Shown: one piece after another, positions 1-7,413 of the stretch
How positions within the stretch are numbered: position 1 is the first letter of the stretch
Layout: each line of letters starts with the position of its first letter
NCBI GenBank assembly: GCA_036395835.1
Contig: DASWCW010000159.1
Location: forward strand, 1-22,041
Direction of reading: 5' to 3'
DNA from: AP-16 sp036395835
GTDB taxonomy: Bacteria > Pseudomonadota > Alphaproteobacteria > Rhizobiales > Xanthobacteraceae
DNA: 22,041 nt
Program-made: the position numbers and the translations under genes
The notes under the pieces: model-generated
Databases searched by the model: none
Told to the model about the DNA's origin: nothing
What the model saw: only the letters and a program-made list of their open reading frames with translations

Positions 1-736
1 TGGCGCGATCGAGAAAGCGCTCGAGCGTGAACGCGCTGAAATAATGCATCGGGATCATCATCGGCGCCTTGAGGGCTTGGAGCACTTCCATCATGCCCTC
101 GAGGTCGAGCGTGTAGGTGCCGTCGACCGGCGCCAGCACCACGTCGAGGCGGCCGATGTCGTCGAGCTGCTGCTTGGTGAGCGTGTGATGCAGATGGCCG
201 AGATGGGCGATGCACAGCTGCGCGACCTCGAACACGAAGATCGAATTGCCGTGGCGCTCGGTGCCGCCTCCCCAGTCGCGGATGTTGGTCGGCACGTTGC
301 GAACCCGCACGTCCTGAAAGCTCATGTCGCGGAGCGCCGGCGAGCCGTCGTCGTTCCAGCCGCGCAGCACGAACTTGATGGCCGGATCCGGCGCATTCGT
401 AAAGTGCGTCGAGTGCGCGTGGTTCATGGTGACGATGTCGGGCAGCATCGGCGGCTTGAGGTAATCGTTGTAGTCGGTCGCGATGCGCACGAGACGCGGG
501 CTTTCGATCAGGAAGGTCGAATGGCCGACATAGGTGAGGCGCACCTCGCCTTCGCCGATCGCCGCGCGCTCGAATTTCACGAAACGGACGTCGGGCAGGC
601 CGGCGATGAACCCGGGACATCGGCGCTCCGCGTCGCCCGGCGCGGACGGCGGCTCCGCCGCGAGCGCGCGGGCGCCCGGCAAGGCGAGCGCGAGCGCCGC
701 GAACAAGAGACGCAGGACGTTCGCGACAGATGGCAT
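1..736 (-). CDS. exported MBL-fold metallo-hydrolase, 3' end cut by window edge
   Basis: Translating the minus strand from ATG at 736 gives 245 codons with no stop before the left edge, so the C-terminus is missing. The start is supported by a GGGAG ribosome-binding site six bases upstream. Residues 1-27 look like a Sec signal peptide (Leu/Ala-rich core, Ala-Leu-Ala-Ala end), so the product is probably periplasmic. Residues 64-111 carry the fold's opening (RLTYVGHSTFLIES) and an MNHAHSTH segment in the place of the usual HxHxDH metal motif, with Thr where Asp normally stands. HLGHLHH follows at 179-184 and PVDGTYTLD at 203-211. This matches a family of UlaG-like MBL proteins common in Bradyrhizobium and relatives. 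The substrate is unknown, and the altered motif makes ordinary dizinc hydrolysis uncertain. It is separated from the upstream minus-strand gene by a palindromic element. Confidence 0.85.
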   Translation of the reverse strand, partial: MPSVANVLRLLFAALALALPGARALAAEPPSAPGDAERRCPGFIAGLPDVRFVKFERAAIGEGEVRLTYVGHSTFLIESPRLVRIATDYNDYLKPPMLPDIVTMNHAHSTHFTNAPDPAIKFVLRGWNDDGSPALRDMSFQDVRVRNVPTNIRDWGGGTERHGNSIFVFEVAQLCIAHLGHLHHTLTKQQLDDIGRLDVVLAPVDGTYTLDLEGMMEVLQALKAPMMIPMHYFSAFTLERFLDRA

Positions 737-826
737 GCGAGGCTCCCGGGCTCGAGCGATGCCAGCATAGCAAAGCGGGCGCGGCATGCGAGCCGGCGTC
801 AAGGTTCACGAAGCGGCGAGGCTCTT

Positions 827-1017
827 GCTTTTCCCTCCCCGGAGGGGAAGGTCGCGCGGTCCAAGTCGGATGTTTCCGACTTGGACCAATTTTCATGATT
901 GGCCGAACTCGGGAACACCCGAGTTCGGCGAGCGCGCGGGGTGGGGAGGCGATGAAGAACCCCACCCGGCCCGCGTCCAAGGACGCTCGCCGACCTCTCT
1001 GAAGGGGAGGTAGAAGC
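827..1017. repeat. palindrome-rich intergenic element with terminal inverted repeats
   Basis: The ends are 14-nt imperfect inverted repeats (827-840 and 1004-1017, 12 of 14 matching). Inside lie, in order: a small hairpin (TCCCC 836-840 with GGGGA 844-848); a perfect 13-bp stem with a TGTT loop (858-870/875-887); a perfect 12-bp stem with an AACA loop (902-913/918-929); and a longer hairpin in which 926-946 pairs in three blocks with 960-966, 971-975 and 984-992. No plausible ORF is present. This looks like a non-coding palindromic repeat of the RIME/BIME or MITE sort. Copy number elsewhere in the genome cannot be seen here. The stems could also end or stabilise the minus-strand transcript, although there is no clean U-tract. 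Confidence 0.6.
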
Positions 1018-1020
1018 CGC

Positions 1021-2010
1021 CTATTGCAATCCGACGATCAGGCCTTTCGGCGTCACCACCACCCAGTGGCCGTCCTGGCGCTTGATCTCCTCGACGCGGC
1101 CCACGCCCGGCAGATTGTCGCCCGGCTCGATCTCGATGATGCCGTAGCGGCCCTCGACCAGCGCCGCGCCGCGATAGGCCTTGCGCAGCACCCAGCCGTC
1201 GACCACCCCGGGCTTCGCCGGCTTGGCGCCCGGCGCGGCCGCAATCGAGCCGGTGGTCTCGGCCGCCGGGGTGGGCGGCGGCGCGGCCGCGGCCGCGGCA
1301 TGGCGCTCCGTGTTGTGGCGATCGAGCTTGTCGATCGCCTCGGTGAGCTTCGCAAACTGCGCGGTCGAGCTCGAAAACGAGGCGTTGAGGCTGGCGCGGA
1401 CCGCCGCGACATTGTCGCCGATCGTTTTCAGATTCGTGCGCAGCTGCGCGACGGAATCCTTGAGCGCCCGAATTTCCTCCGAGGCGTCGCCATGTGCCGC
1501 CGCGGCCGGGGCAGCCGGCGGTGGCGGCGGCGCGAGCAGACGGCCGATTTCGGCGACCGCGAGCGAGCCGCCGATCGCGCCGAGGCTCGCCGAGAGCGCA
1601 AGGCACGCGGCGAGCAGCGCGAAACGGCGCGGGCGCCGCTCGGTCGCGGCCGCGGCCGCAACCGGGGTGCTCACGCTCGGGTTCGGGACCGGACTTTCCA
1701 CACGCGGCGCTACGCCCGGTGACGGGCCGAGGATTGCCGCGCGCGGCAATGCCGGCGGCTCCTTGCGCGCATGCGCGGCTTGGATGCTGGCCGGTTCGGG
1801 CGGCATTTGCCGCTGCGGCGTTTCGGCCGCGGCCGGAGCGGGCGCATCCGCAACCTTGGGCGCCGTCGCGATCGTGCATTCCTGGGCAATCATCGCGCAT
1901 TCCTGGGCGATCTCGGTTGCGCGTGCGGTGCCGCCCGGCTCGGGCACAGCTCCAATCGCGATCGTCTCCGTGGCATCGTCGGCTTGCGGCGTATTCCTGC
2001 GCTTCTTCAT
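1021..2010 (-). CDS. single-pass membrane protein with coiled coil, function unknown
   Basis: This is a 329-aa protein starting at ATG 2010, which has GGGGA seven to eight bases upstream; an in-frame GTG at 2034 would add eight residues. Residues 1-129 are low-complexity, rich in Pro, Ala and Glu, with a tandem heptad duplication (IAQECAM then IAQECTI, 36-49). One hydrophobic span at about 130-153 follows an Arg-rich stretch, so the N-terminus is probably cytoplasmic. A proline run comes next, then a predicted coiled coil (177-233), a Pro/Ala linker, and a compact conserved-looking C-terminal domain (270-329) with GYxIIEIEPGDNLPGVGRV-type sequence. I recognise the architecture from rhizobial hypothetical proteins but know no function. 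It lies 95 bp downstream of the adenosine kinase gene on the same strand and may be co-transcribed with it. Confidence 0.8.
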   Translation of the reverse strand: MKKRRNTPQADDATETIAIGAVPEPGGTARATEIAQECAMIAQECTIATAPKVADAPAPAAAETPQRQMPPEPASIQAAHARKEPPALPRAAILGPSPGVAPRVESPVPNPSVSTPVAAAAATERRPRRFALLAACLALSASLGAIGGSLAVAEIGRLLAPPPPPAAPAAAAHGDASEEIRALKDSVAQLRTNLKTIGDNVAAVRASLNASFSSSTAQFAKLTEAIDKLDRHNTERHAAAAAAPPPTPAAETTGSIAAAPGAKPAKPGVVDGWVLRKAYRGAALVEGRYGIIEIEPGDNLPGVGRVEEIKRQDGHWVVVTPKGLIVGLQ

Positions 2011-2105
2011 GGGCTCGTCCCCGTTCGGATTCACCCATTCGTAACCATGCGGTGCTTACCAATTGGTTAGCGCCGCCGGACACGGAGCGGACGCGCGCAA
2101 CGCGC

Positions 2106-3107
2106 TCAGGCCGGCAGACGGTTCTGCTGCGCCAGCGCCTCGAGCGAAGTCTCGGGCCGGGCGCCGAGATGCTGGATCACTTCGGCGGCGGCGAGCGCGC
2201 CGAGTCTGGCCGCGGTCGAAAGATCGACGCCGCGCGCGAGCCCGAACAGGAATCCCGCCGCGAATAGATCTCCGGCGCCGGTCGCGTCGACCAGCCGCTC
2301 GATCGGAACCGCGGCGACGCGCTGCGTGCCCTCCCGGGAAACGATGCAGCAGCCTTGCTCGCTGCGGGTCACTACCGCAAGAGCGGCGTCCCGGCGCAGG
2401 GCGGAAACCGCGGTGTCGAAATCCGCGGTCTGATAGAGGCTCTTGACTTCCGATTCGTTGGCGAAGGTGACGTCGACTATTCCGCCGCGGATCAGCTGCA
2501 GGAATTCCTCGCGCCAGCGATCGACGCAGAACGCGTCCGACAAGGTCAGCGCCACCAGCCGCCGCGCCTCGTGGGCGACGCCGGCCGCCTTGAGGAAGGC
2601 GTCCTTGGCGTTCTTGGGGTCCCACAGATAGCCCTCGAGATAGGTGATGGCGCTCGCGGCGACCATCTCGGCATCGATATCGTCGGGACCGAGCTCCTGC
2701 GCAGCCCCCAGATAGGTATTCATGGTGCGCTCGCCGTCGGGCGTGACCAGGATGTAGCAGCGCCCGGTCGAAGCACCACGCGCGGCGGGCGGAGTGTCGA
2801 AGGCGACGCCCACCGCGCGGATGTCATGCGCGAAGGTGCGGCCGAGCTCGTCGTCCCTGACCTTGCCGATGAATGCCGCGGAGGCGCCGAAGCTCGCGAC
2901 GCCGACGATGGTATTGGCGGCCGAGCCGCCGGAGATTTCGATCGCCGGCCCCATCGCCGCATAGATCGACTGGGCGCGCGCCGCCTCGATCAGGGTCATC
3001 GCGCCTTTCTGCATGCCGTGGCGGAGCAAAAAATCTTCCCGCGCGCGGCCGATGATGTCGACGATGGCGTTCCCGATGCCGAGAACGTCGAAGCGGGTGA
3101 TGGCCAT
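2106..3107 (-). CDS. adenosine kinase-like PfkB-family sugar kinase
   Basis: The 333-aa product has the length and motifs of the ribokinase/PfkB family. These are the N-terminal DVLGIGNAIVD strand with the substrate Asp (residues 7-17), GGSAAN at 60-65 (PfkB signature 1 region), NESE at 217-220, and DATGAGD at 274-280, where Asp280 is the expected catalytic base beside the anion hole. The overall sequence fits the rhizobial adenosine kinase group (adenosine + ATP to AMP + ADP, purine salvage). Substrate choice within PfkB kinases is not certain from sequence, so another nucleoside or sugar remains possible. It is transcribed divergently from trpS, and a credible promoter lies just upstream (3140-3167). 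Confidence 0.88.
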   Translation of the reverse strand: MAITRFDVLGIGNAIVDIIGRAREDFLLRHGMQKGAMTLIEAARAQSIYAAMGPAIEISGGSAANTIVGVASFGASAAFIGKVRDDELGRTFAHDIRAVGVAFDTPPAARGASTGRCYILVTPDGERTMNTYLGAAQELGPDDIDAEMVAASAITYLEGYLWDPKNAKDAFLKAAGVAHEARRLVALTLSDAFCVDRWREEFLQLIRGGIVDVTFANESEVKSLYQTADFDTAVSALRRDAALAVVTRSEQGCCIVSREGTQRVAAVPIERLVDATGAGDLFAAGFLFGLARGVDLSTAARLGALAAAEVIQHLGARPETSLEALAQQNRLPA

Positions 3108-3139
3108 GGAGCTCGAGTGATCGGCGGAAAGGGCCGCGC

Positions 3140-3167
3140 ACTATAGCGAGCATCCGCGAGCCGGCAA
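3140..3167 (-). promoter_or_regulatory. predicted sigma-70-type promoter of the adenosine kinase gene
   Basis: On the minus strand TTGCCG (3167-3162) and TATAGT (3145-3140) are separated by 16 nt. Transcription would start near 3133, leaving a leader of about 25 nt before ATG 3107. The -10 matches the consensus at five of six bases and the -35 at four of six. Confidence 0.45.
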
Positions 3168-3213
3168 GCACGCCCGAGACCGCACGCCCGAGATCGGGCT
3201 TCGCCGGCGAAGC
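3168..3213. repeat. 12-bp direct repeat and 16-bp palindrome in the divergent intergenic region
   Basis: GCACGCCCGAGA occurs at 3168-3179 and again at 3182-3193, a 14-nt period; a third GCCCGAG is at 3234-3240. A perfect 16-bp palindrome (GCTTCGCCGGCGAAGC) spans 3198-3213 and overlaps a smaller one, GCCCGA/TCGGGC, at 3186-3199. The direct repeat directly abuts the predicted -35 of the adenosine kinase promoter, where an operator could sit. No known operator was recognised. Confidence 0.5.
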
Positions 3214-3301
3214 GTTGCGCGTCCGCCAAACATGCCCGAGCCCTTGCGCCGAGCCGCGGCGTCGTGGCATGTGGCGCGGCCGCGATGATTGGGGATCGTC
3301 A

Positions 3302-4336
3302 ATGCCGTTCAGGGAGCGCGTGTTCTCCGGGGTGCAGCCGACCGGCAACCTGCATCTCGGCAATTATCTCGGCGCGATCACCCGTTTCGTCGCCTTGCAG
3401 GCGAACTACGAGTGCCTGTACTGCGTGGTCGATCTGCACGCCATCACCCAATGGCAGGATCCGGCCGAATTGCCGCACCACACCCGCGAGGTCACCGCGG
3501 CGTTTCTCGCCTGCGGCATCGATCCCAAGAAGAACATCGTGTTCAACCAGAGCCAGGTTGCCGAGCACGCCGAGCTCGCCTGGATCTTCAACTGCGTCGC
3601 CCGCGTCGGCTGGCTCAACCGCATGACCCAGTTCAAGGAGAAGGCCGGCAAGGACCGCGAGAACGCCTCGATCGGCCTCTATTCCTATCCCATTCTGATG
3701 GCGGCGGACATTCTCGCTTATCGCGCCACCCACGTGCCGGTCGGCGAGGACCAGAAGCAGCACCTCGAGCTCACGCGCGACATCGCGCAGAAATTCAACA
3801 AGGATTACGCGGCTTCAATCCACGCCCACGGCTACGGCGACGGTTTTTTCCCGCTGCCCGAACCGCTGATCACCGGGCCCGCGACGCGGGTGATGTCGCT
3901 GCGCGACGGTTCGAAAAAAATGTCGAAATCCGACGCCTCGGATTATTCGCGCATCAACCTGACCGACGATGCCGGCGCGATCGCGCAAAAGATCCGCAAG
4001 GCCAAGACCGACCCGGAACCCTTGCCGAGCGAGGAAGAGGGGCTCGAGGCGCGCCCGGAGGCCGACAATCTGGTCGGCATCTATGCGGCGCTCGCGGCGA
4101 GCAGCAAGGAAGCGGTGCTGCGCGAGTTCGGCGGTGGCCCGTTCTCGAACTTCAAGGCGGCGCTCGCGGATCTCGCGGTCGCCAAGCTCGGCCCGGTCGG
4201 AGCGGAAATGAAACGTCTGGTGGGGGATCCGACTTATATCGATTCGGTGCTGGGCGAGGGTGCCGCCCGCGCCCAGGCGATGGCCGCCGATACCATGAAG
4301 GCGGTCAAGGACATCGTCGGCTTCGTGCGGCGCTGA
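3302..4336 (+). CDS. trpS: tryptophanyl-tRNA synthetase
   Basis: This 344-aa cytoplasmic class I synthetase attaches Trp to tRNA-Trp. The start at ATG 3302 is set by a GGGGAT ribosome-binding site seven bases upstream and by the conserved opening RVFSGVQPTGNLHLGNYLG. The HIGH-type signature is HLGN at residues 18-21, and the second ATP-binding signature KMSKS lies at 206-210. DLHAIT (45-50), LMAADILAY (132-140) and VGEDQKQH (147-154) are further family landmarks. Length is normal for bacterial TrpS. The reading frame stays open upstream of 3302, but that stretch does not resemble the family. The gene opens the plus-strand block, divergent from adenosine kinase. Confidence 0.97.
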   Translation: MPFRERVFSGVQPTGNLHLGNYLGAITRFVALQANYECLYCVVDLHAITQWQDPAELPHHTREVTAAFLACGIDPKKNIVFNQSQVAEHAELAWIFNCVARVGWLNRMTQFKEKAGKDRENASIGLYSYPILMAADILAYRATHVPVGEDQKQHLELTRDIAQKFNKDYAASIHAHGYGDGFFPLPEPLITGPATRVMSLRDGSKKMSKSDASDYSRINLTDDAGAIAQKIRKAKTDPEPLPSEEEGLEARPEADNLVGIYAALAASSKEAVLREFGGGPFSNFKAALADLAVAKLGPVGAEMKRLVGDPTYIDSVLGEGAARAQAMAADTMKAVKDIVGFVRR

Positions 4337-4425
4337 GCCCGCACTTGTCGCCGCCGCAAGGGGCATGGCAGCATGCAGACGCGACGCCGATTGCCGAGGT
4401 CGGGCGGAACCCCGGGGGAGGGCCG

Positions 4426-4920
4426 ATGAGCCGCAAGCGCCGCGCCTACGAGGCAGGCCACAAGCCGAAATACCTCGTCATCATCGACGAATCGCCGGAA
4501 TGCGACCGCGCGGTCTATTACGCCAGCCGGCGCGCCGCGCGCACCGGCGCCGGAATGGTGATGCTCTTGGTGATCGAGCCGCACGACCGCCACCAGCAAT
4601 GGCTCGGGGTCGCCGACATCATGAAAGCGGAAGCCCAGGAAGCCGCCAACGCCGTGCTCGACCGCTTCGCCTCCCGGGCCAATGGCGCGGCCGGCATCAC
4701 GCCCGAGCGGGTGATCCGCGAAGGCGACAAGGCCCAGGAGATCCTCACGCTGATCGACGAGGACGAGGACATCGCCATCCTGGTGCTCGCGGCGGGCACC
4801 GGCACCGAGGGACCTGGGCCGCTCGTCTCCAATATCGGCAAGACCGCGGGGACGTTTCCGATCCCGGTCGCGATCGTCCCGGGACATCTGAGCGACGAGG
4901 ACCTCGACGCGATGTCGTGA
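4426..4920 (+). CDS. universal stress protein family (UspA-type) protein
   Basis: This 164-aa single-domain protein begins at ATG 4426 behind a strong GGGGGAGGG ribosome-binding site. The Usp fold is indicated by the first strand KYLVIIDESPECDRAVYYA (15-33), with its Asp for nucleotide binding, a central helix rich in Glu and Ala, and a C-terminal segment GPLVSNIGK followed by FPIPVAIVPG, which stands where the Usp G-2x-G-9x-G(S/T) loop and last strand are found. The exact G-loop is degenerate, so ATP binding is uncertain. It lies 89 bp after trpS, a neighbourhood I recall from Bradyrhizobium-type genomes. Its physiological role cannot be read from the sequence. Confidence 0.88.
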   Translation: MSRKRRAYEAGHKPKYLVIIDESPECDRAVYYASRRAARTGAGMVMLLVIEPHDRHQQWLGVADIMKAEAQEAANAVLDRFASRANGAAGITPERVIREGDKAQEILTLIDEDEDIAILVLAAGTGTEGPGPLVSNIGKTAGTFPIPVAIVPGHLSDEDLDAMS

Positions 4921-5040
4921 GCCGATACCTCCCCGGCGGCAGCGATGGGACGCATTGACCTTTCGCCCCAAACCCCCAATTAGTACAACGAGATCGGCCG
5001 CGCGGGCCTTTGCTCCCGCGCCGACCAGGGAGAGAAGACC

Positions 5041-5598
5041 ATGTTCATCCAGACCGAAGCGACGCCCAATCCGGCGACGCTGAAGTTCCTTCCCGGGCGG
5101 GCGGTGCTCGCGGACGGCACGCTCGACATGCCTACTGCGGAAGAGGCGGCGCAATCGCCGCTCGCCGAACGGCTGTTCGAGATTGCGGGCGTCAGCGGCG
5201 TGTTTCTCGGCAGCGACTTCATCACCGTGACCAAGGCGGCGGGCGAATGGCAGCACCTGAAGCCGGCGATCCTCGGCGCCATCATGGAGCATTTCATGTC
5301 GGGCGCTCCCATCGTGCGCGCCGAAGTGAAGGGCCCGGCGGTAGCGGAAGAATTCTTCGAGCCGGTGGACGCCGAGACCGTCGCCACCATCAAGGAGCTG
5401 ATCGAGACCCGCGTTCGGCCGGCGGTCGCCGGCGACGGCGGCGACATCACGTTCCGCGGCTACAAGGACGGCGTGGTCTATCTCGCCATGAAGGGAGCGT
5501 GCTCGGGTTGCCCGTCTTCGACCGCAACGCTCCGCCACGGCATCCAGAACCTGCTGCGCCATTTCATCCCCGACGTCACCGAGGTGCGGCCGGTCTGA
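5041..5598 (+). CDS. NifU/Nfu-type Fe-S cluster carrier
   Basis: This 185-aa protein has the two-domain layout of Nfu proteins. The N-terminal Nfu domain (about 1-90) opens with MFIQTEATPNPATLKFLPG, and the C-terminal NifU-like domain (about 113-182) holds the cluster-binding CSGC at 154-157 within MKGACSGCPSST. Nfu proteins receive a 4Fe-4S cluster from the assembly machinery and pass it to client enzymes. MiaB, encoded downstream in this window, is a plausible client of such a carrier, though that link is inference. A strong AGGGAGAGAAG ribosome-binding site precedes ATG 5041. The 120-bp upstream gap has a TTGACC (4955-4960) but no convincing -10. The symbol nfuA is often used for relatives, but the domain order also fits eukaryotic-type NFU1, so I leave it blank. 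Confidence 0.93.
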   Translation: MFIQTEATPNPATLKFLPGRAVLADGTLDMPTAEEAAQSPLAERLFEIAGVSGVFLGSDFITVTKAAGEWQHLKPAILGAIMEHFMSGAPIVRAEVKGPAVAEEFFEPVDAETVATIKELIETRVRPAVAGDGGDITFRGYKDGVVYLAMKGACSGCPSSTATLRHGIQNLLRHFIPDVTEVRPV

Positions 5599-5751
5599 TC
5601 GTCGCGCTCTGCCGCGCCGATTGCGCCGGCCCAATGCGCCTGCGCCGGTCGCCAACCCGACGCTGGGCCCGGCGACCTGGGTGCGGCGCTGTGGTACCGA
5701 CGCGCTGAATGGGGCGGTCGCGCCGGTTACCGACCGCGGGCAGGGACGTCC

Positions 5752-6426
5752 ATGCGAATCCTGGCCATCGACACCGCGCTCGAGGCCTGCGCGGCCGGCG
5801 TGATCGAGACGCCGGATCGTGTGGTGGCGCAGGAGAGCGTCGCGATGACGCGCGGCCACGCCGAAGCCCTGATGCCGCTCCTCGCGCGGGTGATGGACCA
5901 GGCGGCCCAGGGGTTCGCCCATCTCGACCGCATCGCGGTTACGGTGGGGCCCGGCAGCTTCACCGGATTGAGAGTCGGGATCGCCGCGGCCCGGGGCATC
6001 GCGCTTGCCGCCGGCAAGCCGGCGGTCGGCGTCTCGACCCTGGCGGCGCTTGCCGCACCCTATCTGGCCGCTGGCGAGACCCGGCCCGTGGTCGCCGCCA
6101 TCGATGCCCGGCACGATCAAATCTATTTCGAGGTGTTCGGGCCGGGCGGACGCATCCTGGTCACGCCGAGGCTCGTGCCGGTTCCGGACGCCGTCCGCGC
6201 CGCGAGCGGGGCCGCCATCGTGGTCGGGTCCGGCGCCAAAATCCTTGCCGAACAATGGCCGCAGGGAATCCCCGTGCCGGCCATCGAGCCGCGGGGCGCG
6301 CCGCAGCTCGCATCGATCGCGCGGTTGGGGGCGGCGGCGGACACCGCCCATGCGCTCCCCAAACCACTCTACCTGCGCCGGCCGGACGCCCGGCCGCAGG
6401 ATGCCGCCCGATTGCCGCGGCGATGA
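5752..6426 (+). CDS. tsaB: TsaB, tRNA t6A37 biosynthesis partner protein
   Basis: This 224-aa protein has an ASKHA fold. With TsaD and TsaE, TsaB forms the complex that transfers threonylcarbamoyl to A37 of ANN-decoding tRNAs. The opening MRILAIDTALEACAAG and the segment VGPGSFTGLRVGIAAARG (about 65-82) are hallmarks of the family. The start is supported by CAGGGAC upstream of ATG 5752. The stop overlaps the start of rimI by four bases (ATGA), so the pair is almost certainly translationally coupled. The tsaB-rimI pairing is widespread in bacteria. The 153-bp gap before it is GC-rich and contains only short hairpins. Confidence 0.95.
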   Translation: MRILAIDTALEACAAGVIETPDRVVAQESVAMTRGHAEALMPLLARVMDQAAQGFAHLDRIAVTVGPGSFTGLRVGIAAARGIALAAGKPAVGVSTLAALAAPYLAAGETRPVVAAIDARHDQIYFEVFGPGGRILVTPRLVPVPDAVRAASGAAIVVGSGAKILAEQWPQGIPVPAIEPRGAPQLASIARLGAAADTAHALPKPLYLRRPDARPQDAARLPRR

Positions 6427-6899
6427 GCCTGTTTCGGCTCTTCGCGCGCGGCGCGCCGCAGCTCGCCATCGCCGGGCCCGGCGATGCGGCAAGCTTCGCA
6501 AAGCTGCACGCGGCCTCGTTCGGGCGCGGCTGGACCGAGGACGAGTTCGAGCGGCTGCTGCTGGACCGCGACGTGCTGGCGCATCGGGCCAGCACCGGGC
6601 GCGATCTCAACGGCTTCATCCTCTCCCGCCTGACTGGCGACGAGGCGGAAATCCTGTCGGTCGCCGTCGTTGCCTCGCGGCGCGGCCGGGGCGTGGCCAG
6701 CCGCCTGCTCGATCTCCATCTTCGGGCGCTCGCCGGACGCGACGCGCGCACGGTGTTTCTCGAAGTGGACGACGAAAATATCGCGGCCCGAAAATTGTAC
6801 GCCCGCCGCCGTTTTCGCGAGGTGGGCCGGCGCGAGGCCTATTATCCGCGCCCGGGCGGAGGATCGCGTGCACTCGTCCTGCGCCGGGACCTCGGGTGA
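6423..6899 (+). CDS. rimI: GNAT acetyltransferase, RimI type
   Basis: This 158-aa GNAT-fold protein is expected to acetylate the N-terminal amino group of ribosomal protein bS18, using acetyl-CoA. Visible GNAT features are FILSRLTGDEAEILSVAVV (strand 4, about 65-83), the acetyl-CoA loop SRRGRGVASRLL (about 85-96, fitting the Q/RxxGxG/A pattern), and VFLEVDDENIAARKLYARRRFREVGRR (strand 5 and motif B, including the ARKLY segment). It overlaps tsaB by four bases. Substrate assignment rests on family and context, since many rhizobial RimI-like proteins have not been tested. Confidence 0.9.
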   Translation: MSLFRLFARGAPQLAIAGPGDAASFAKLHAASFGRGWTEDEFERLLLDRDVLAHRASTGRDLNGFILSRLTGDEAEILSVAVVASRRGRGVASRLLDLHLRALAGRDARTVFLEVDDENIAARKLYARRRFREVGRREAYYPRPGGGSRALVLRRDLG

Positions 6900-6966
6900 C
6901 CGGCGCGTGGACGCTGTTCGGCCGCCTCAATAAGATGCATCGCGGAGGGTCGAGAGCGGAGCATCG

Positions 6967-7413
6967 ATGGGACCGGTCGTGACCGAGCCGAAGCTCAATG
7001 CGATCGAGGCGCAATGCGTGGCCAAGGGCATGCGCTTGACCGAGCAGCGGCGGGTGATTGCCCAGGTCCTGGCACGATCCGCGGATCATCCGGACGTCGA
7101 GGAGCTCTATCGACGCTGCGCGGAGGTCGACCCGCATATTTCCATCTCCACCGTTTACCGCACCGTCAAACTGTTCGAGGACGCCGGCATCATCGAACGC
7201 CACGATTTCCGCGAAGGCCGCGCGCGCTATGAGCAGATCTCCGAGACGCACCACGATCATCTGATCGACCTGAGAAGCGGGAAAGTGATCGAATTTCAAT
7301 CCGAGGAGATCGAGCGACTGCAGGCCGATATCGCCCGCCGGTTGGGCTATCGGCTCGTCGATCATCGTCTGGAGCTCTACGCGGTGCCGCTTGCCGACGC
7401 GAAGAAGCGCTGA
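6967..7413 (+). CDS. fur: Fur-family metal-responsive repressor (rhizobial Fur/Mur type)
   Basis: This is a 148-aa protein. The winged-helix DNA-binding half covers about 1-85 and includes GMRLTEQRRVIAQVL, HPDVEELYRR and the recognition-helix region ISISTVYRTVKLFEDAGII (58-76). The dimerisation and metal half carries HHDHLIDL (95-102) and the conserved KVIEF. The CxxC zinc-site cysteines of E. coli Fur are absent, as is usual in rhizobial members, which often act as the manganese regulator Mur. Whether this one senses Fe or Mn cannot be decided from sequence. ATG 6967 has GGAG six bases upstream; GTG 6979 is an alternative start. The stop TGA overlaps the ATG of the downstream acyltransferase remnant. 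Confidence 0.93.
   Translation: MGPVVTEPKLNAIEAQCVAKGMRLTEQRRVIAQVLARSADHPDVEELYRRCAEVDPHISISTVYRTVKLFEDAGIIERHDFREGRARYEQISETHHDHLIDLRSGKVIEFQSEEIERLQADIARRLGYRLVDHRLELYAVPLADAKKR

Noticed and set aside
3289..4920. A 543-codon frame joining antiphase trpS sequence to the universal stress protein
   Set aside because: The first 379 codons are the wrong frame of trpS; only the part from ATG 4426 is a real protein with its own ribosome-binding site.
5645..5737. Hairpins in the nifU-tsaB gap (GGTCGCC 5647-5653 with GGCGACC 5671-5677; GCGGTCG 5714-5720 with CGACCGC 5731-5737)
   Set aside because: Seven-base GC stems with long loops and no T-run are common by chance in DNA this GC-rich.
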